Source: Symbiodinium natans
Taxonomy: Eukaryota; Sar; Dinophyceae; Suessiales; Symbiodiniaceae
Direction of reading: 5' to 3'
Length of the DNA stretch: 64,000 bases
Assembly: GCA_905221605.1 (NCBI GenBank)
Contig: CAJNDS010002557.1
Location: 1-64,000 of the forward strand
Shown here piece by piece: positions 11,521 to 21,700 of this stretch; within the stretch, counting starts at the first letter, position 1, and each line of letters begins with the position of its first letter. Made by a program: the position numbers and the translations under genes. A model generated the notes under the pieces. That model did not search any database, was not told the DNA's origin, and saw only the letters and a program-made list of their open reading frames with translations.

Positions 11521-11584
11521 CAGTGCTCCCGGGGGGGCTGCGTCGCCAAACGATCTCCGCAGGTTCAGCAACGGCATCCCAGAC
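11521..11584 (-). CDS. Probable short exon, unrecognised gene
   Basis: The acceptor CTTGCGAG|G is the (C/T)GAG|G type seen at many exons here. The minus-strand frame reads VWDAVAEPAEIVWRRSPPGS. A CCCCC run on the plus strand blurs the donor. Confidence 0.4.
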
Positions 11585-12670
11585 CTCGCAAGGAATGTCA
11601 TGGAACCTCAGGGTTTAGGGTTAGGGTTTGGGTTTAGGGTTTAGGTTAGGGGGGGTGGGGGTTTAGGGTTTTTTAGGGTGTTCCAGTTACGATTGTCCAA
11701 TCATGCTACTTGCCTCCAGGATTTAGAGTTTTCGGATGTCCTAAACCTTGAACCCAAAACCTGAGCTTGGGTTTTCGGCTTAGGGCCATGGCCAAGTGAG
11801 TTCATGGCACCCTTGCTTTTGAGGGCTTTCCCACTGCAAGGTGCTTTCAACTTTGGCAAGTTGTGTTGGGATTCCATGCGTGGCGTTTGTAGGTTGTGGG
11901 TTTTTGTTCAGGAATTTGAATCGAGCTACCAGAACAGGTTGCGGGCATACAATATTGCATCCTGGTTTGGGAAACTTGGTTCATGTTCTTAACAAGAGGA
12001 CAAGAGTTGATGGAAGGCTCATGGAAAGCTCGAGAGGGCATGTGCGCAAACGCACAAGTCAAGAAGGCAGCAGGTGTGCGTTCATCGTAGGACTTGCAGA
12101 TGAAACCCTAAACCCTAAACGGCCCTAACCCTAAACCTAAACCCTAACCCTAAACCCAAAACCCTAAACCCTAAACCTTACACCCCAAACCCTGAACCCG
12201 GAACCCTATCCAGTCCAAGCTCGAATCGTGCCGGGGTCCAGGCTGCGGCGATCTGGCGATGTGGATTTTGGGGGGGCTGTCTTGAGGCTTTTAACAGGGG
12301 CTTTAAGTCAAGTAGCCTTGAAAGGTACTTTGGGGCTTTGGGGGGGGGGGGGGGTCATGGAATTGTTCTAAGGCTCCTTTGAAGGGATTCAGGCTTTGGG
12401 CCTTTGGGGCTTAGGGTTGAGGTGCTTGAAGGGGATTAGGGTTTTGGGGGCTTAGGCATTAGGATTATTGGGCTTTAGGGGTCAGGGTGTCTTTGAACAG
12501 CTACTTTCAAGGGAGCCTTAAACCCTAAACCCGAATGCTACTTCCTAATCTCTCAACCCTGAACCATCAATCCTCTTAACCCTCTCAACCCAAAACCCTC
12601 AACCCCTAAACTTCCCTAAGCCCTAAACCCTAAGGCCCCAAAAACCTCACAAACCCCTGACTAGAGAAGC

Positions 12671-12735
12671 TCCCAGACGCCGAAGTTGCGGTGCCGCGCC
12701 TCGGCGCGCAACTCGTGACCTTCGGCAGAGGGATG
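12671..12735 (-). CDS. Probable short exon, unrecognised gene
   Basis: 65 nt between ACTTCTCAG and a GC donor (GCTTCTCTAG...). The frame reads HPSAEGHELRAEARHRNFGV. The G-rich repeat tract begins 14 nt inside the donor. A plus-strand frame is also open, so the strand rests on the splice signals. Confidence 0.4.
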
Positions 12736-12956
12736 CTGAGAAGTTCGGCTTTGGGGTTTGGGGTTTGGGGTTTGGGGTTTAGGGTTTAGGGTTTGGGGTT
12801 TGGGGGCTTAGGAGGGCTTTGGGTGGAGGTGCTGGGGGTGGAGGGCCCGGGTGTTTACTTTGTTGTGGGGTGTCAGCTGTTTAGGGTTTAGGGTTTAGGG
12901 TTTAGGGTTTAGGGTTTAGGGTTTTAGGGGTTCACCCTGGAATGCGGACTCAAACC

Positions 12957-13019
12957 CTGAGGAGCACACCGGAAACGTCGACCTTCCCATCTCTCGTGTA
13001 TGCAGACATAGCCGCGGAC
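12957..13019 (-). CDS. Probable short exon, unrecognised gene
   Basis: 63 nt with a strong acceptor (TTTTTGTTCTATGCTGAG|G), reading VRGYVCIHERWEGRRFRCAP. TTTAGGG units flank it at 12880-12925 and degenerate ones at 13047-13080. One of the clearest exons of the left block, but I recognise no family. Confidence 0.5.
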
Positions 13020-13094
13020 CTCAGCATAGAACAAAAAGGTCACTGGGTTTTAGGGTTTAGGATCTAGGGCTTGGGGTTTAGGGGGTCAGCCCTA

Positions 13095-13175
13095 TACTCT
13101 AAACCCTAAACCCTAAGCCCTAAACCCTAAACCCTAAACCCTAAACCCTAAACCCTAAACCCTAAGCCCTCAAGG
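13095..13175. repeat. CCCTAAA array
   Basis: About ten CCCTAAA or CCCTAAG units leading into a repeat-free island at 13180-13260. That island is open on both strands and is left uncalled. Confidence 0.9.
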
Positions 13176-13367
13176 TTCAGCAGAAAGGGACGGCGCATGT
13201 TGAGAGAGCCAGCCTTCTGGGATCTCGTGGACCGAAGCACACGCAGAGCAACTCTCGACAATTGGGGCTACCCTTGAGGGGGGCGTGGGTGTCCCGTTAA
13301 AGGGGGGTTACTTTTTTTGGGGGGTATATTATGGGGGCAGATGCCTTGAGCACTAAGAGCACTACTG

Positions 13368-13556
13368 TTGTGCAATGCTTCTGACGTCTTCCTAGGGCTG
13401 ATGAGAGCGGGCCATCATGCCTACTCAATCTGGTGCCAGCCTCAACTTTCAGCATCGTTCTGTACTTCTGCGGCTCAGCTCGTGGCGAGGCCCCACAGAG
13501 AGCGGCCTCTCAGGACACAGAGCTCCGACGAAGAAGAGGGTGACCCTAAACCCTAA
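13368..13556. other. Repeat-free island with open frame on + strand, not called a gene
   Basis: A GC-rich 200-bp island ends in a tract of acidic codons (SSDEEEGD) directly before CCCTAAA units. It could be an exon on either strand. No domain, and no splice signal better than chance. Confidence 0.2.
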
Positions 13557-13687
13557 CCCCTAAACCCCAAGGGTACATTCGGGGGAGCCCTATGTAAGGA
13601 CTTCTGGCACAGAGGGCCCTGAACCCCAAATCGGTGGCCCTAAACCCTAAACCCTAAACCCCAAACCCTAAACCCTAAACCTTAAGC

Positions 13688-13750
13688 CCTTCTGGTTGCT
13701 CAAGAGGACGTTCCGAGGCTCTCACAGCATCCTGATGGGCGTTGCAGGAC
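13688..13750 (-). CDS. Probable short exon, unrecognised gene
   Basis: 63 nt between TAAGAGTTCAG and a GC donor (GCTTAAGG) that abuts the TTTAGGG tract (minus reading). The frame reads SCNAHQDAVRASERPLEQPE. A TTTAGGG tract starts about 20 nt outside the acceptor on the plus strand. Confidence 0.4.
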
Positions 13751-13792
13751 CTGAACTCTTAGAGTAGTTTAGGGTTTAGGGTTTAGGGTTGT

Positions 13793-13876
13793 GATGTTCC
13801 CCCCTATACTCATAGTCCTTATTAGGGATTCTAATCGGGAGGGGGTACGAGAATCCCTATTCAGGACGGGAACATC
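13793..13876. mobile_element. MITE-like inverted repeat, family 2 copy b
   Basis: GATGTTCCCCCCTATACT and AGTCCT on the left face AGGAC and GGGAACATC on the right. The loop shares GGGGGTACGAGAATCCC with the copy at 8.3 kb. It is sandwiched between TTTAGGG tracts. Confidence 0.65.
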
Positions 13877-14628
13877 CCAAGTTTAGGGTTTATACCCGAA
13901 ACCGAAACCCGAAACCCGACTTAAACCCTAAACCCTCAGGGTTTAGGGTTTAGGGTTTAGGGTTTAGGGTTAGGGTTTAGGAGCTTCTCTTTTTGGGGTT
14001 GCAATTGGGACGCCTGGGCCTACTGGGCTTCTTGGTTGGGGAACTGGCAGCTCAGGGTTTAGGGTTTAGGGCCTTTAGGGCTTTTAGGGCTTTTAGGGCT
14101 TTTCGGGCTTTTCGGGCTTTTAGGGCTTTTCGGGCTTTTAGGGCTTAGCCTTTTTCTGTTCGGGTTTCGGGTAGTCACTACCACCAGACAATCTGGGAGT
14201 TTTTTCCCTTGCGCAAATCGACCTGTACACCTGCTCGCCGTGGCGGCTTTGGCCGGCAAGCTACGTCGAGGGAGTCCCCGTAAGAAACCCGCAGGGCCTT
14301 TGGGGCCTTTAGATTTTAGGGTTTAGGGTTGAGGGGTTTAGGCTTTAGGATTTAGGGTTTCGCTTTAGGGTTTAGGGTTTAAGGTTTAGGGTTTAGGGTT
14401 TAGGGTCGAAGGTTGAGGGTTGAGGGGTTTGGGGTTTCGGGTTTCTGGGGTCTAGGGCCTTTGGGTTGAGGGCGTGCCCTTCTCAACCACGAAGTTCGGC
14501 TCCTCGAACCCTCGGGGCCAGTGATCCCAACTGCTTAAACCCTAAACCCTAAACCTTAAACCCTAAACCCTAATTCCTAAGCCCTAAACCCTGAACCCTA
14601 GACCCTAAACCCTCAACCATAAACCCTA

Positions 14629-14817
14629 AACCCTTAAACCCTTAAACCCTTAAACCCTTAAACCCTTAAACCCTTAAACCCTTAAACCCTTAAACCCTTA
14701 AACCCTTAAACCCTTAAACCCTTGAACCCTTGAACCCTTAAACCCTTAAACCCTTAAACCCTTAAACCCTTAAACCCTTAAACCCTTAAACCCTTAAACC
14801 CTTAAACCCTTAACCCT
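14629..14817. repeat. CCCTTAAA octamer array
   Basis: More than twenty tandem copies of the 8-mer CCCTTAAA, two with CCCTTGAA, embedded between ordinary CCCTAAA units. It is a telomere-like unit expanded by one base, so local duplication rather than telomerase addition of the canonical unit is the likelier origin. Confidence 0.95.
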
Positions 14818-14907
14818 AAACCCTAAAACCCTTAACCCGAAACCCTGAACCCTAAGCCCTAAACCCTAAATCCAAAACCACATCCTCCCCCATCTTCTCA
14901 GGTGAAC

Positions 14908-14957
14908 TCCCCGCTGGTGCCATCGCCACTGTCACTGATACTGCAGATCTCTCCAGC
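14908..14957 (-). CDS. Exon-like island, strand uncertain
   Basis: The minus strand reads AGEICSISDSGDGTSGE between CTGGCAG and GTTCACC. The plus strand reads ELPAGAIATVTDTADLSSLP after an excellent CATCTTCTCAG acceptor with a GC donor. Only one can be right. The island lies between the CCCTTAAA and TTAAAGGG arrays, which fits an exon. Confidence 0.35.
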
Positions 14958-15009
14958 CTGCCAGGCTGGGCTTAGGGTGAAGGCTGCCACGCTGGTTAAG
15001 GTTTTAGGG

Positions 15010-15420
15010 TTTAGGGTTTAAGGTTTAGGGTTAAAGGGTTCAAGGGTTAAAGGGCTAAAGGGTTAAAGGGTTCAAGGGTTCAAGGGTTAAAGGGTTCAAG
15101 GGTTCAAGGGTTCAAGGGTTCAAGGGTTCAAGGGTTCAAGGGTTCAAGGGTTCAAGGGTTCAAGGGTTCAAGGGTTCAAGGGTTCAAGGGTTCAAGGGTT
15201 AAAGGGTTAAAGGGTTAAAGGGTTAAAGGGTTAAAGGGTTAAAGGGTTAAAGGGTTAAAGGGTTAAAGGGTTAAAGGGTTAAAGGGTTAAAGGGTTAAAG
15301 GGTTAAAGGGTTAAAGGGTTAAAGGGTTAAAGGGTTAAAGGGTTAAAGGGTTCAAGGGTTAAAGGGTTAAAGGGTTCAAGGGTTAAAGGGTTCAAGGGTT
15401 AAAGGGTTGAAGGGTTTAGG
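15010..15420. repeat. TTAAAGGG / TTCAAGGG octamer array
   Basis: About fifty tandem 8-mers, grouped as runs of TTCAAGGG (about 15060-15195) and TTAAAGGG (15195-15345), then mixed. The runs show higher-order spread of one variant. It is the counterpart of the CCCTTAAA array on the other side of the 14.93-kb island, but not its exact complement. Confidence 0.95.
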
Positions 15421-15761
15421 GGGTTGTCACTGTGCGGCTCGAAGTACTTGTGCTGTCTGTCCTGATACTGTGCCTTTGTCATTGAATGTTTTTTGCACCT
15501 CGGGTAGTTTACAAAAGTTTGCAATGTAAGCTTATAGTACATAAATACGAATAGGCGCTAAACCCTAAACCCTAGACCCTAAACCCTAAACCCTAGGGCT
15601 CAATAATATCGGTTGACATGTAGGCTCCCATAAGAGGCCTGGCGACCAGCGAAAGAAACACAGCCCACCGTTGAACCTCTAAACCCTAGACCCTAGACCC
15701 TGGACCCTAGACCCTAAACCCTGAACCCTGAACCTCTCTTTCACATGTCATTTAAATGTTG

Positions 15762-16035
15762 GGGGAGTTACTGGGCAAGGTCGTTTTTTTACTGGGCAAG
15801 GGCAAGGTCATTTTTTACTGGGCAAGGTGGTTTTTTGGACCGAACGAGCTTGCCCAGCAACAAAAATGACCTTGCCCAGTAACTCTTTTACTGGGCAAGG
15901 TCATTTTTTTTGCTGGGCAAGGTCACTTGTTTACTGGGCAAGGTCATTTCTTTTACTGGGCAAGGTCATTTTTTACTGGGCAAAGTTATTTGTTTACTGG
16001 GCAAGGTCTTTGTTTACTGGGCAAGGTCGTTCTAC
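15762..16035. repeat. ACTGGGCAAGGTCATTTTT tandem repeat with inverted copies
   Basis: About ten copies of TTTACTGGGCAAGGTCATTTT at 20-24 bp spacing. Two copies at about 15849-15883 are inverted and can form a hairpin of more than 30 bp with the next direct copies. A TATATA tract follows at 16041-16060. Confidence 0.9.
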
Positions 16036-16282
16036 AAGTGAAATATATATATATATATATTTCTTAACGTTGTGGGATTCTTTGGGCGGGTGGGTACTTT
16101 TCTGGAGTAATTTCTTGACTAGTGAATGCTTGGACTTGAGATGCTGAACCCTAAGCCCTAAACCCTAAAACCCTGAAACCCTAAAACCCAAGATTTTTCC
16201 AAGCCCCAAGATTTTTCCTAAACCCTGAACCCTAAACCCTGAAACCCAAGAACAAGTCCCAAGGTTTTTCCAAGTGGCACAC

Positions 16283-16359
16283 TTCAACGGCTGCCCATCG
16301 AGAAGGACGAGGCCCTTGCCCGTTGACAAGCGCGCGGAGGCGCGTTGCCAAGGGTTGTC
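16283..16359 (-). CDS. Probable exon, unrecognised gene
   Basis: 77 nt between TCGGACGCAG and a GTGTGCC donor. The frame reads DNPWQRASARLSTGKGLVLL. The TTTAGGG array starts 22 nt outside the acceptor (16382). Strongly protein-like but not recognised. Confidence 0.5.
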
Positions 16360-16528
16360 CTGCGTCCGAGAACTGTAAAAGTTTAGGGTTTAGGGTTTAG
16401 GGTTTAGGGTTTAGGGTTTAGGGTTTAGGTTTACGGTTTCGGACTGAGTAAATCAAGGTTGTTTCTTTGGTTTTTTAAGGGAATGAATAGTACCCGAAAG
16501 AGGCTCAAGCGGGAGAGGTGTGTGCTGC

Positions 16529-16589
16529 AAGTCCCATGGGTTGGCTTGAGCCTATCGTTCAAGGCTGCCTCACTCAGGACCTCTGGCCG
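16529..16589 (-). CDS. Probable short exon, unrecognised gene
   Basis: After the acceptor CTGCTAGCAG the minus frame reads RPEVLSEAALNDRLKPTHGT, ending at a GC donor. A family-3 MITE starts about 20 nt outside the acceptor, where other exons have a telomeric tract. Confidence 0.4.
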
Positions 16590-16608
16590 CTGCTAGCAGA
16601 CAGGATAT

Positions 16609-16710
16609 GGGAGTTTACGAAAATACGGGGGGCCTAATATTAACCCCCAAACAGTAGGATTCCCTTATCATAAGGACCACAACAAGGTACCCCTAATTTC
16701 GGAAACTCAC
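16609..16710. mobile_element. MITE-like inverted repeat, family 3 copy b
   Basis: Starts GGGAGTTTACGAAAATACGG and ends CCTAATTTCGGAAACTCAC. The inner words AAACAGTAGGATTCCC and ATAAGGACC match the interrupted copy at 62.0 kb, so this copy shows the uninterrupted arrangement. Confidence 0.65.
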
Positions 16711-17501
16711 AAAATATGAATCCGTTCAAAAGCGCTCGCCGAGTGAAGAGCACACGGTCATGTTAGGACTCACCACAATGAGACCCAGGGTTTTAAATCG
16801 ATATCGAAGAGGACATCCTTCCTAACAACACTTAAACACGAATGCCTACCTGCACCTTGCCCAACACCACCCTTTAGAGCCCTAAACCCTCTACTACCCT
16901 GGCCATGCCAGATGTGCACATCCTATTGCTGCTGGTCCGGCAGCGTGAGGTCGATGGGTGCCCAGCTCTTCTCGCTGCCAAGGACCTGTCTTAGGAATGG
17001 GGTGGGGTCAGGGTTTAAGGTTTCGGTCTTTGGGTCAGGGCTTGAGGTTCTGATCGACCCAGTGTTGGACGCAGATACGTGCAGCATGCATTTTTTATTT
17101 CTGCCAACATTGCATCACTGCAGCGCTCAGAGGAATTTCCGGAGCACGCGGCCCCGGCTCGAATAGGATGCAGGTTTGCACAGTTCGGACAGCCCTTCTA
17201 CAGCGGGCTCCTAACTCGGACTCAGTACTGCCGGCATGTCTCCCTTTTCCGAATCCGTGTGATCTTCTTCATGCTTCGAGACGACACGTTCTCCGAACAG
17301 ATGAGCTCTTGGAGAAGGCGCTTCTCATGCGCGAGTGCGTTGTCCTCAGTTTGACGACCCAACCACCGACAGTGTCGTTCAGCACGTCCTTTCAAGCCCC
17401 CCCCCCCCCCCCCCCGGCCATTTCAGAGTCTGCTCCACAAGACCAAAGTCAGCAAAGAAACTCGCACCGAGGAAGGCAAAGGCCGTGCACAAGATCTCTT
17501 G

Positions 17502-17774
17502 TCACATAAGCACATCCAGCTCTCGAAACTTCCGCCGGCCGTCATCGGAAGTCAAGACTCCACTGCTAGGGGCTTCCCGGAAGAAGGACCATGCCATCAC
17601 CGAGTGCCGAATAGCACAGCGAGCTGGCTTGTGTGCTTTTGCGAATGGCATCTTGTGCCACCCAAGCTTGTCAGATGACGAGGTATATCCGCCGACCCGG
17701 GCGACGCCTCTTGCAGCGGCATTCGTGGCAGCCTTTAAAAGCTTTAAAGAGATCAACTCTCCTCGAGCTTCTGC
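17502..17774 (-). CDS. 3'-terminal exon of an unrecognised gene
   Basis: The frame runs from an AG at 17775-17776 to a TGA at 17502. It reads KLLKAATNAAARGVARVGGY and later SDKLGWHKMPFAKAHKPARC, ending DGRRKFRELDVLM. It lies in a 1.5-kb stretch free of telomeric repeats. It connects in phase to the upstream exon if a 44-nt GC-AG intron (17775-17818) is assumed. I do not recognise the family. Confidence 0.5.
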   Translation of the reverse strand, partial: AEARGELISLKLLKAATNAAARGVARVGGYTSSSDKLGWHKMPFAKAHKPARCAIRHSVMAWSFFREAPSSGVLTSDDGRRKFRELDVLM

Positions 17775-17818
17775 CTGCGCTGCCCGCCCATGGTCGCAGC
17801 CCCTTAACACAGGTTTGC

Positions 17819-18177
17819 CATGTCCATCTCCACCAAGCGACTGAGGTTGAACAGGATGAACTGCACGTCGTCATCAAAGTTGTGGAACAGCTGGTGTGCA
17901 AACTTCTCCCAGGAATGGCACTCAGACATGACCTGGAGCAGTGCATCGGACTGCATCTTGTAGTGTGAGTTTCTGTCGTTCTTGACAAGTCCCGACAGGT
18001 GGTCCATGCGGAGTACAGCGGAGTACGGAAACAGCCCGATTGCTTGCCAGACCAGTCGGCCACGCGACAGCAGCTTGGGATCCTTGAGGGCTTCGAACAG
18101 ACTGTCCTTGTCGAACAAGTCGACACTCCCAACGGAATCTACGTCCGCACCCAGCCTCTCCAGCTGCATCCAGGCCT
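17819..18177 (-). CDS. Exon of the same unrecognised gene
   Basis: An open frame of about 119 codons: WMQLERLGADVDSVGSVDLF, then a helical stretch with RGRLVWQAIGLFPYSAVLRM, ending near NLSRLVEMDM. The 5' boundary is the TTGAG|A at 18178-18180. The donor is ATG|GCAAACC. Acidic and aromatic composition suggests a globular alpha-helical protein. Confidence 0.5.
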
Positions 18178-18181
18178 CTCA

Positions 18182-18382
18182 AGTGTGTAGTGTGGCACCA
18201 GTCGATTCCCGCAAGCTCTTCAGCAAGTCCCCGTGGACTGATGTCTCTAACCTCTCGCTGATGTTGCAGGACGTGATCCGCCCGAGGGCAACACTCAGCT
18301 CGGTCGAAGATTTCATGAGATTCGGGAGACGAGCCACCATGCACCTGACACACCCACTGTGAGCCCTGCGTTCGACCCACAT
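18182..18382 (-). CDS. Upstream coding segment, same frame, ends at TGA
   Basis: It shares its reading frame with the exon below and is separated from it only by one TGA at 18179-18181. It reads VARLPNLMKSSTELSVALGR and LLKSLRESTGATLHT. Either a small intron removes the TGA, or it is a premature stop, or this is a separate frame. No domain recognised. Confidence 0.35.
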
Positions 18383-18526
18383 ACTGGCAGATTTTCTTGC
18401 GCACGGAGTTTTTTTGAAGGGTTTGGGGTTTCGAGTTTTCTGGGTTTAGGGTTTAGGGTCTATCAAGGGTTTAGGATTTGGGGTTTCTCGCTATGAAGGG
18501 AAATTAGGTGGGGGTCTAGACTTCAC

Positions 18527-18604
18527 TCCGAATTCTACAATTGCAACCCCAGTTCCGTTGCCTGTCAGCTCAATCCACAAAGATCCCAATATCCCAACGC
18601 CGCA
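18527..18604 (-). CDS. Probable exon, possibly C-terminal part of the exonuclease/tRNA-binding gene
   Basis: 26 codons between a CCCCCAG acceptor and a GTGAAG donor, reading CGVGILGSLWIELTGNGTGV and then AIVEFG. A TTTAGGG array starts 6 nt outside the acceptor. It could be the end of the exonuclease gene or the start of the next gene downstream. Confidence 0.4.
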
Positions 18605-18606
18605 CT

Positions 18607-18682
18607 GGGGGTTTAGGGTTTAGGGTTTAGGGTTTAGGGTTTAGGGTTTAGGGTTTAGGGTTTAGGGTTTAGGGTTTAGGGA
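18607..18682. repeat. TTTAGGG array
   Basis: About ten perfect TTTAGGG units between the exons at 18527-18604 and 18717-18757. Confidence 0.95.
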
Positions 18683-18716
18683 CCCTAGAAACCCAGAACA
18701 GAATCCAAAAATAGGC

Positions 18717-18757
18717 CCAGCGCGCTCCGCCTCACCCAACTCGGCACTTGCCGGGGG
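18717..18757 (-). CDS. Probable exon of the tRNA-binding domain (PP..G block)
   Basis: The minus strand reads AEPPASAELGEAERAG across the CCGAG acceptor. This resembles the E-x-PP-x(3-4)-G-E block near the end of EMAPII/tRNA-binding domains. It ends at a GC donor. CCCTAAA units lie beyond 18845. Confidence 0.4.
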
Positions 18758-21700
18758 CTCGGCCAGTGACTTTCCTGGTTCATGGTTGGGATCGCATGAA
18801 ATAATCAAGTTACTATCCCTTAGTGAGCTTAAGTACCCTTCAACTAAACCCTAAACCCTAAACCCTAAACCCTAAACCCTAAACCCTAAACCCCGAAACA
18901 CCCGTAAAAATGTAAAATGTTACCCCCGGATGACAAAGTTTCGGCCATCTGCGAAGCGGGCGGCCAGTAGCCCGGCCTGCGTCCGATAAGGTTTGGGGTT
19001 TGGCGGGTATATATGTATATATTTTTTTCTCTCTTTGTTTATTTTTTAAGCCTTTTTTTAGGAGGGGGGGGCAGGCTTCGGGATCAGGGTTTGCAGTAGA
19101 GCCCAGCCCAGAGGTCAGGGTTTAATTAGGGTTTAGGGTTTAGGGTTTAGGGTGTAGGGTGGCGCCTGAAGGTTAAGACCGCAAACTGGCAAGACCCAAT
19201 AAACAGGGTTTAGGATTCGGGGTGCCTTGCAAGCAGTGGTTTAACGAGTCTGCGCACAGGGTGAAGCAGCGTGACATCTGCATAACTTCATGGTCTCTTG
19301 AATACAGGATACACTCCCCTAAGCCCCAAAGATGTAGGCTTCAACCCTAACTAAACCCTAAACCCCAAACCCCAAACCCCAAACCCCAAACCCTAAACCC
19401 TAAACCCTGGACCCTGAGCCCTAGACCCTTCAAAGAACTTTCGGGGGCTCTTGTTAACATGATTTTTGTAGCTCTATGTGGAGGTACAGGGTACTTTCGC
19501 GCCTTGATGAAAGGAAACTCGCGAGTCTAAGAAGACTCGCCATGGCTGTTTGGTACAACTACTTGGTGGTTCATGAGTTCATGGGGTTTAGGGTTTAGGG
19601 TTTGGGGTTTAGGGTTTAGGGTTTAGGGTTTAGGGTTTAGGGTTTAGGGTTTAGGGTTTAGGGTGTCCCATGGGTACGTACATATAAGTAGAGTTATAAG
19701 TACTGTAACTATGGCTATACCCGTACTTAGGGGACCAATAACCCTACGTATAGGTACCCATGAACTTTCAAGAAAGAGGTGCTTGGAACAGTCCCGCCAG
19801 GCAGGGTAGCTAACAACGGTGAGGAGGTCCGTGCAATCACACATGTATACATCTACAATAGAAAACTTTTAAATGTCAATGTAGCTTAGCTTTATCTGGG
19901 AGGTTTCTAAAACGAGGTACCTTTGACAGTTCCTCTGCTACCATAAACCCTAATTAAACCCTAAACCCTCCTACCTTAATCCCTAAACCCATACATCCTT
20001 CCAAGAGAAGGCGCCCTGCCTGGGAGGGAAGTCCCCAGAGCCTTGGCGCGCGTGTGGAGTTTTGTTCTCTGGAAAAAAGAGCCCTGAATTGTGGCATCTA
20101 TGATCATTCATTTCCTCACATAACCAACATGTATAAATACGTGAAAATCTACAGGGTTTCCGTAATACGGCGGTACCATATAACCCTATTCTGGTTGGAC
20201 CCCTGAGCTCCCCTGAAACCCCAAAAACCTGTGCCCTGAACCCCTGCAACCTATTCTGGTATCTTATAAACTCCTTCACAACCTAAACCCTAAACCCTAA
20301 ACCCCAAACCCCAAACCCCAAACCCCAAACCCCAAACCCCAAACCCCAAACCCCAACACTAAACCCTAAACACTAAACCCTAAACCCTAAACCCTAAACC
20401 CCAAACCCTAAACCCTAAACCCTAAACCCCAAACCCTAAACCCTAAACCCTAAACCCTAAAGAACCCCAGAAGAGTGATGGCAAGTCCGGGAACTCCATG
20501 GAGACGACGTTGCAGATCACGAAGACGCGCTGCCCGGTGGAGACAGGCAGCCTCAGCGCAGCAGCTCGAGGGTTCGGGGTTGAGGGGTTTAGGGTTTAGG
20601 GTTTAGGGTTTAGGGTTTAGGGTTTAGGGTTTAGGGTTTAGGGTATAGGGTATAGGGATTGAGGGGTTTAGGGTTGAGGGGTTGAGGGTTTAGGGGTGTA
20701 GGGGTTCAGGGTTCAGTGGTTCAGGGTTGAGGGTTCAGGGTTAGGGTTTAGGATTTAGGGTTTAGGGGCTTAGGGATTGAGGGTTGAAATCTCTACATGA
20801 ACGCCCCAAACCCTAAACCCTGGACCCCAAACCCCAAAACCTAAAGCCTAAACCCTAAACCTTACGAGACTGTTACGAGACTCCACAAATTATCCGGATG
20901 GGTCCAGGACACCCTTGGACCAGTTGCCGTTGGCCATAGCTACCCAAGCTCACCTGGGATTGGGGTTTCGGGGTTAGGGTTTTGGGCTTGGGCTTAGGGT
21001 TAGGGTTTAAGGTTTAGCGTTTAGGCTTCAGGGTTTAGGGTTTTGCGTTTTGGTTTTTTTTTTTTTGGGGGGGGGGGGGGGGTTAGGACTTCAGGGTTTT
21101 TGGGGCGCTTTTGGTTTTTGGGGTAGGGCTTAAAAGGGTTTGAAGGGTCAAGGCCTAGGGTTTAAGGTCTTAGGGTTTAGGGTTTAGGGTTTAGGGACCC
21201 CTAAAGGGTGTTGGATTCAGGTTGAGGGGTTGAGGGTTTCGGGTTTTTGGGGGGGGGGGGGGGGGGTGTAGAGTCGATGCGTTTTAGGATGGGTTGATCC
21301 CAATTACACTTGATACCATCAACTCTCGGGAGCATACCGTCAGTGAGACCCCGCCAGAAAGGGCCCGGAAGCTGGATTCAATGTATTCCCTCCCCTGGCA
21401 CTAAATCACACCCCCCTAATGCTAGGGGCTGGGGCAACAGTAACGGAGAGGTTGATGTGCTTGTACCGAGATAACTTTGATAGTTGTTTGGGATTGTAAG
21501 GAAAAAAAGCTTAAACCCTCTACCCTTGTATCTACACGCTCAACCCTACAGCGATAACCTAAACCCTAAACCCTAAACCCTAAACCCTAAACCCTAAACC
21601 CTAAACCCTAAACCCTAAACCCTAAACCCTAAACCCTAAACCCCAAACCGATTTGGAGTACCAAGAATTGAGGGTTCTTCAGGGGCCGCAACGGCCGCGC

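Noticed and set aside
1100-16570. Dinoflagellate spliced-leader relics
   Set aside because: Partial words such as CCGTAGCC (near 1145) and TTGGCTTGAG (near 16540) occur, but neither matches the leader over enough bases.
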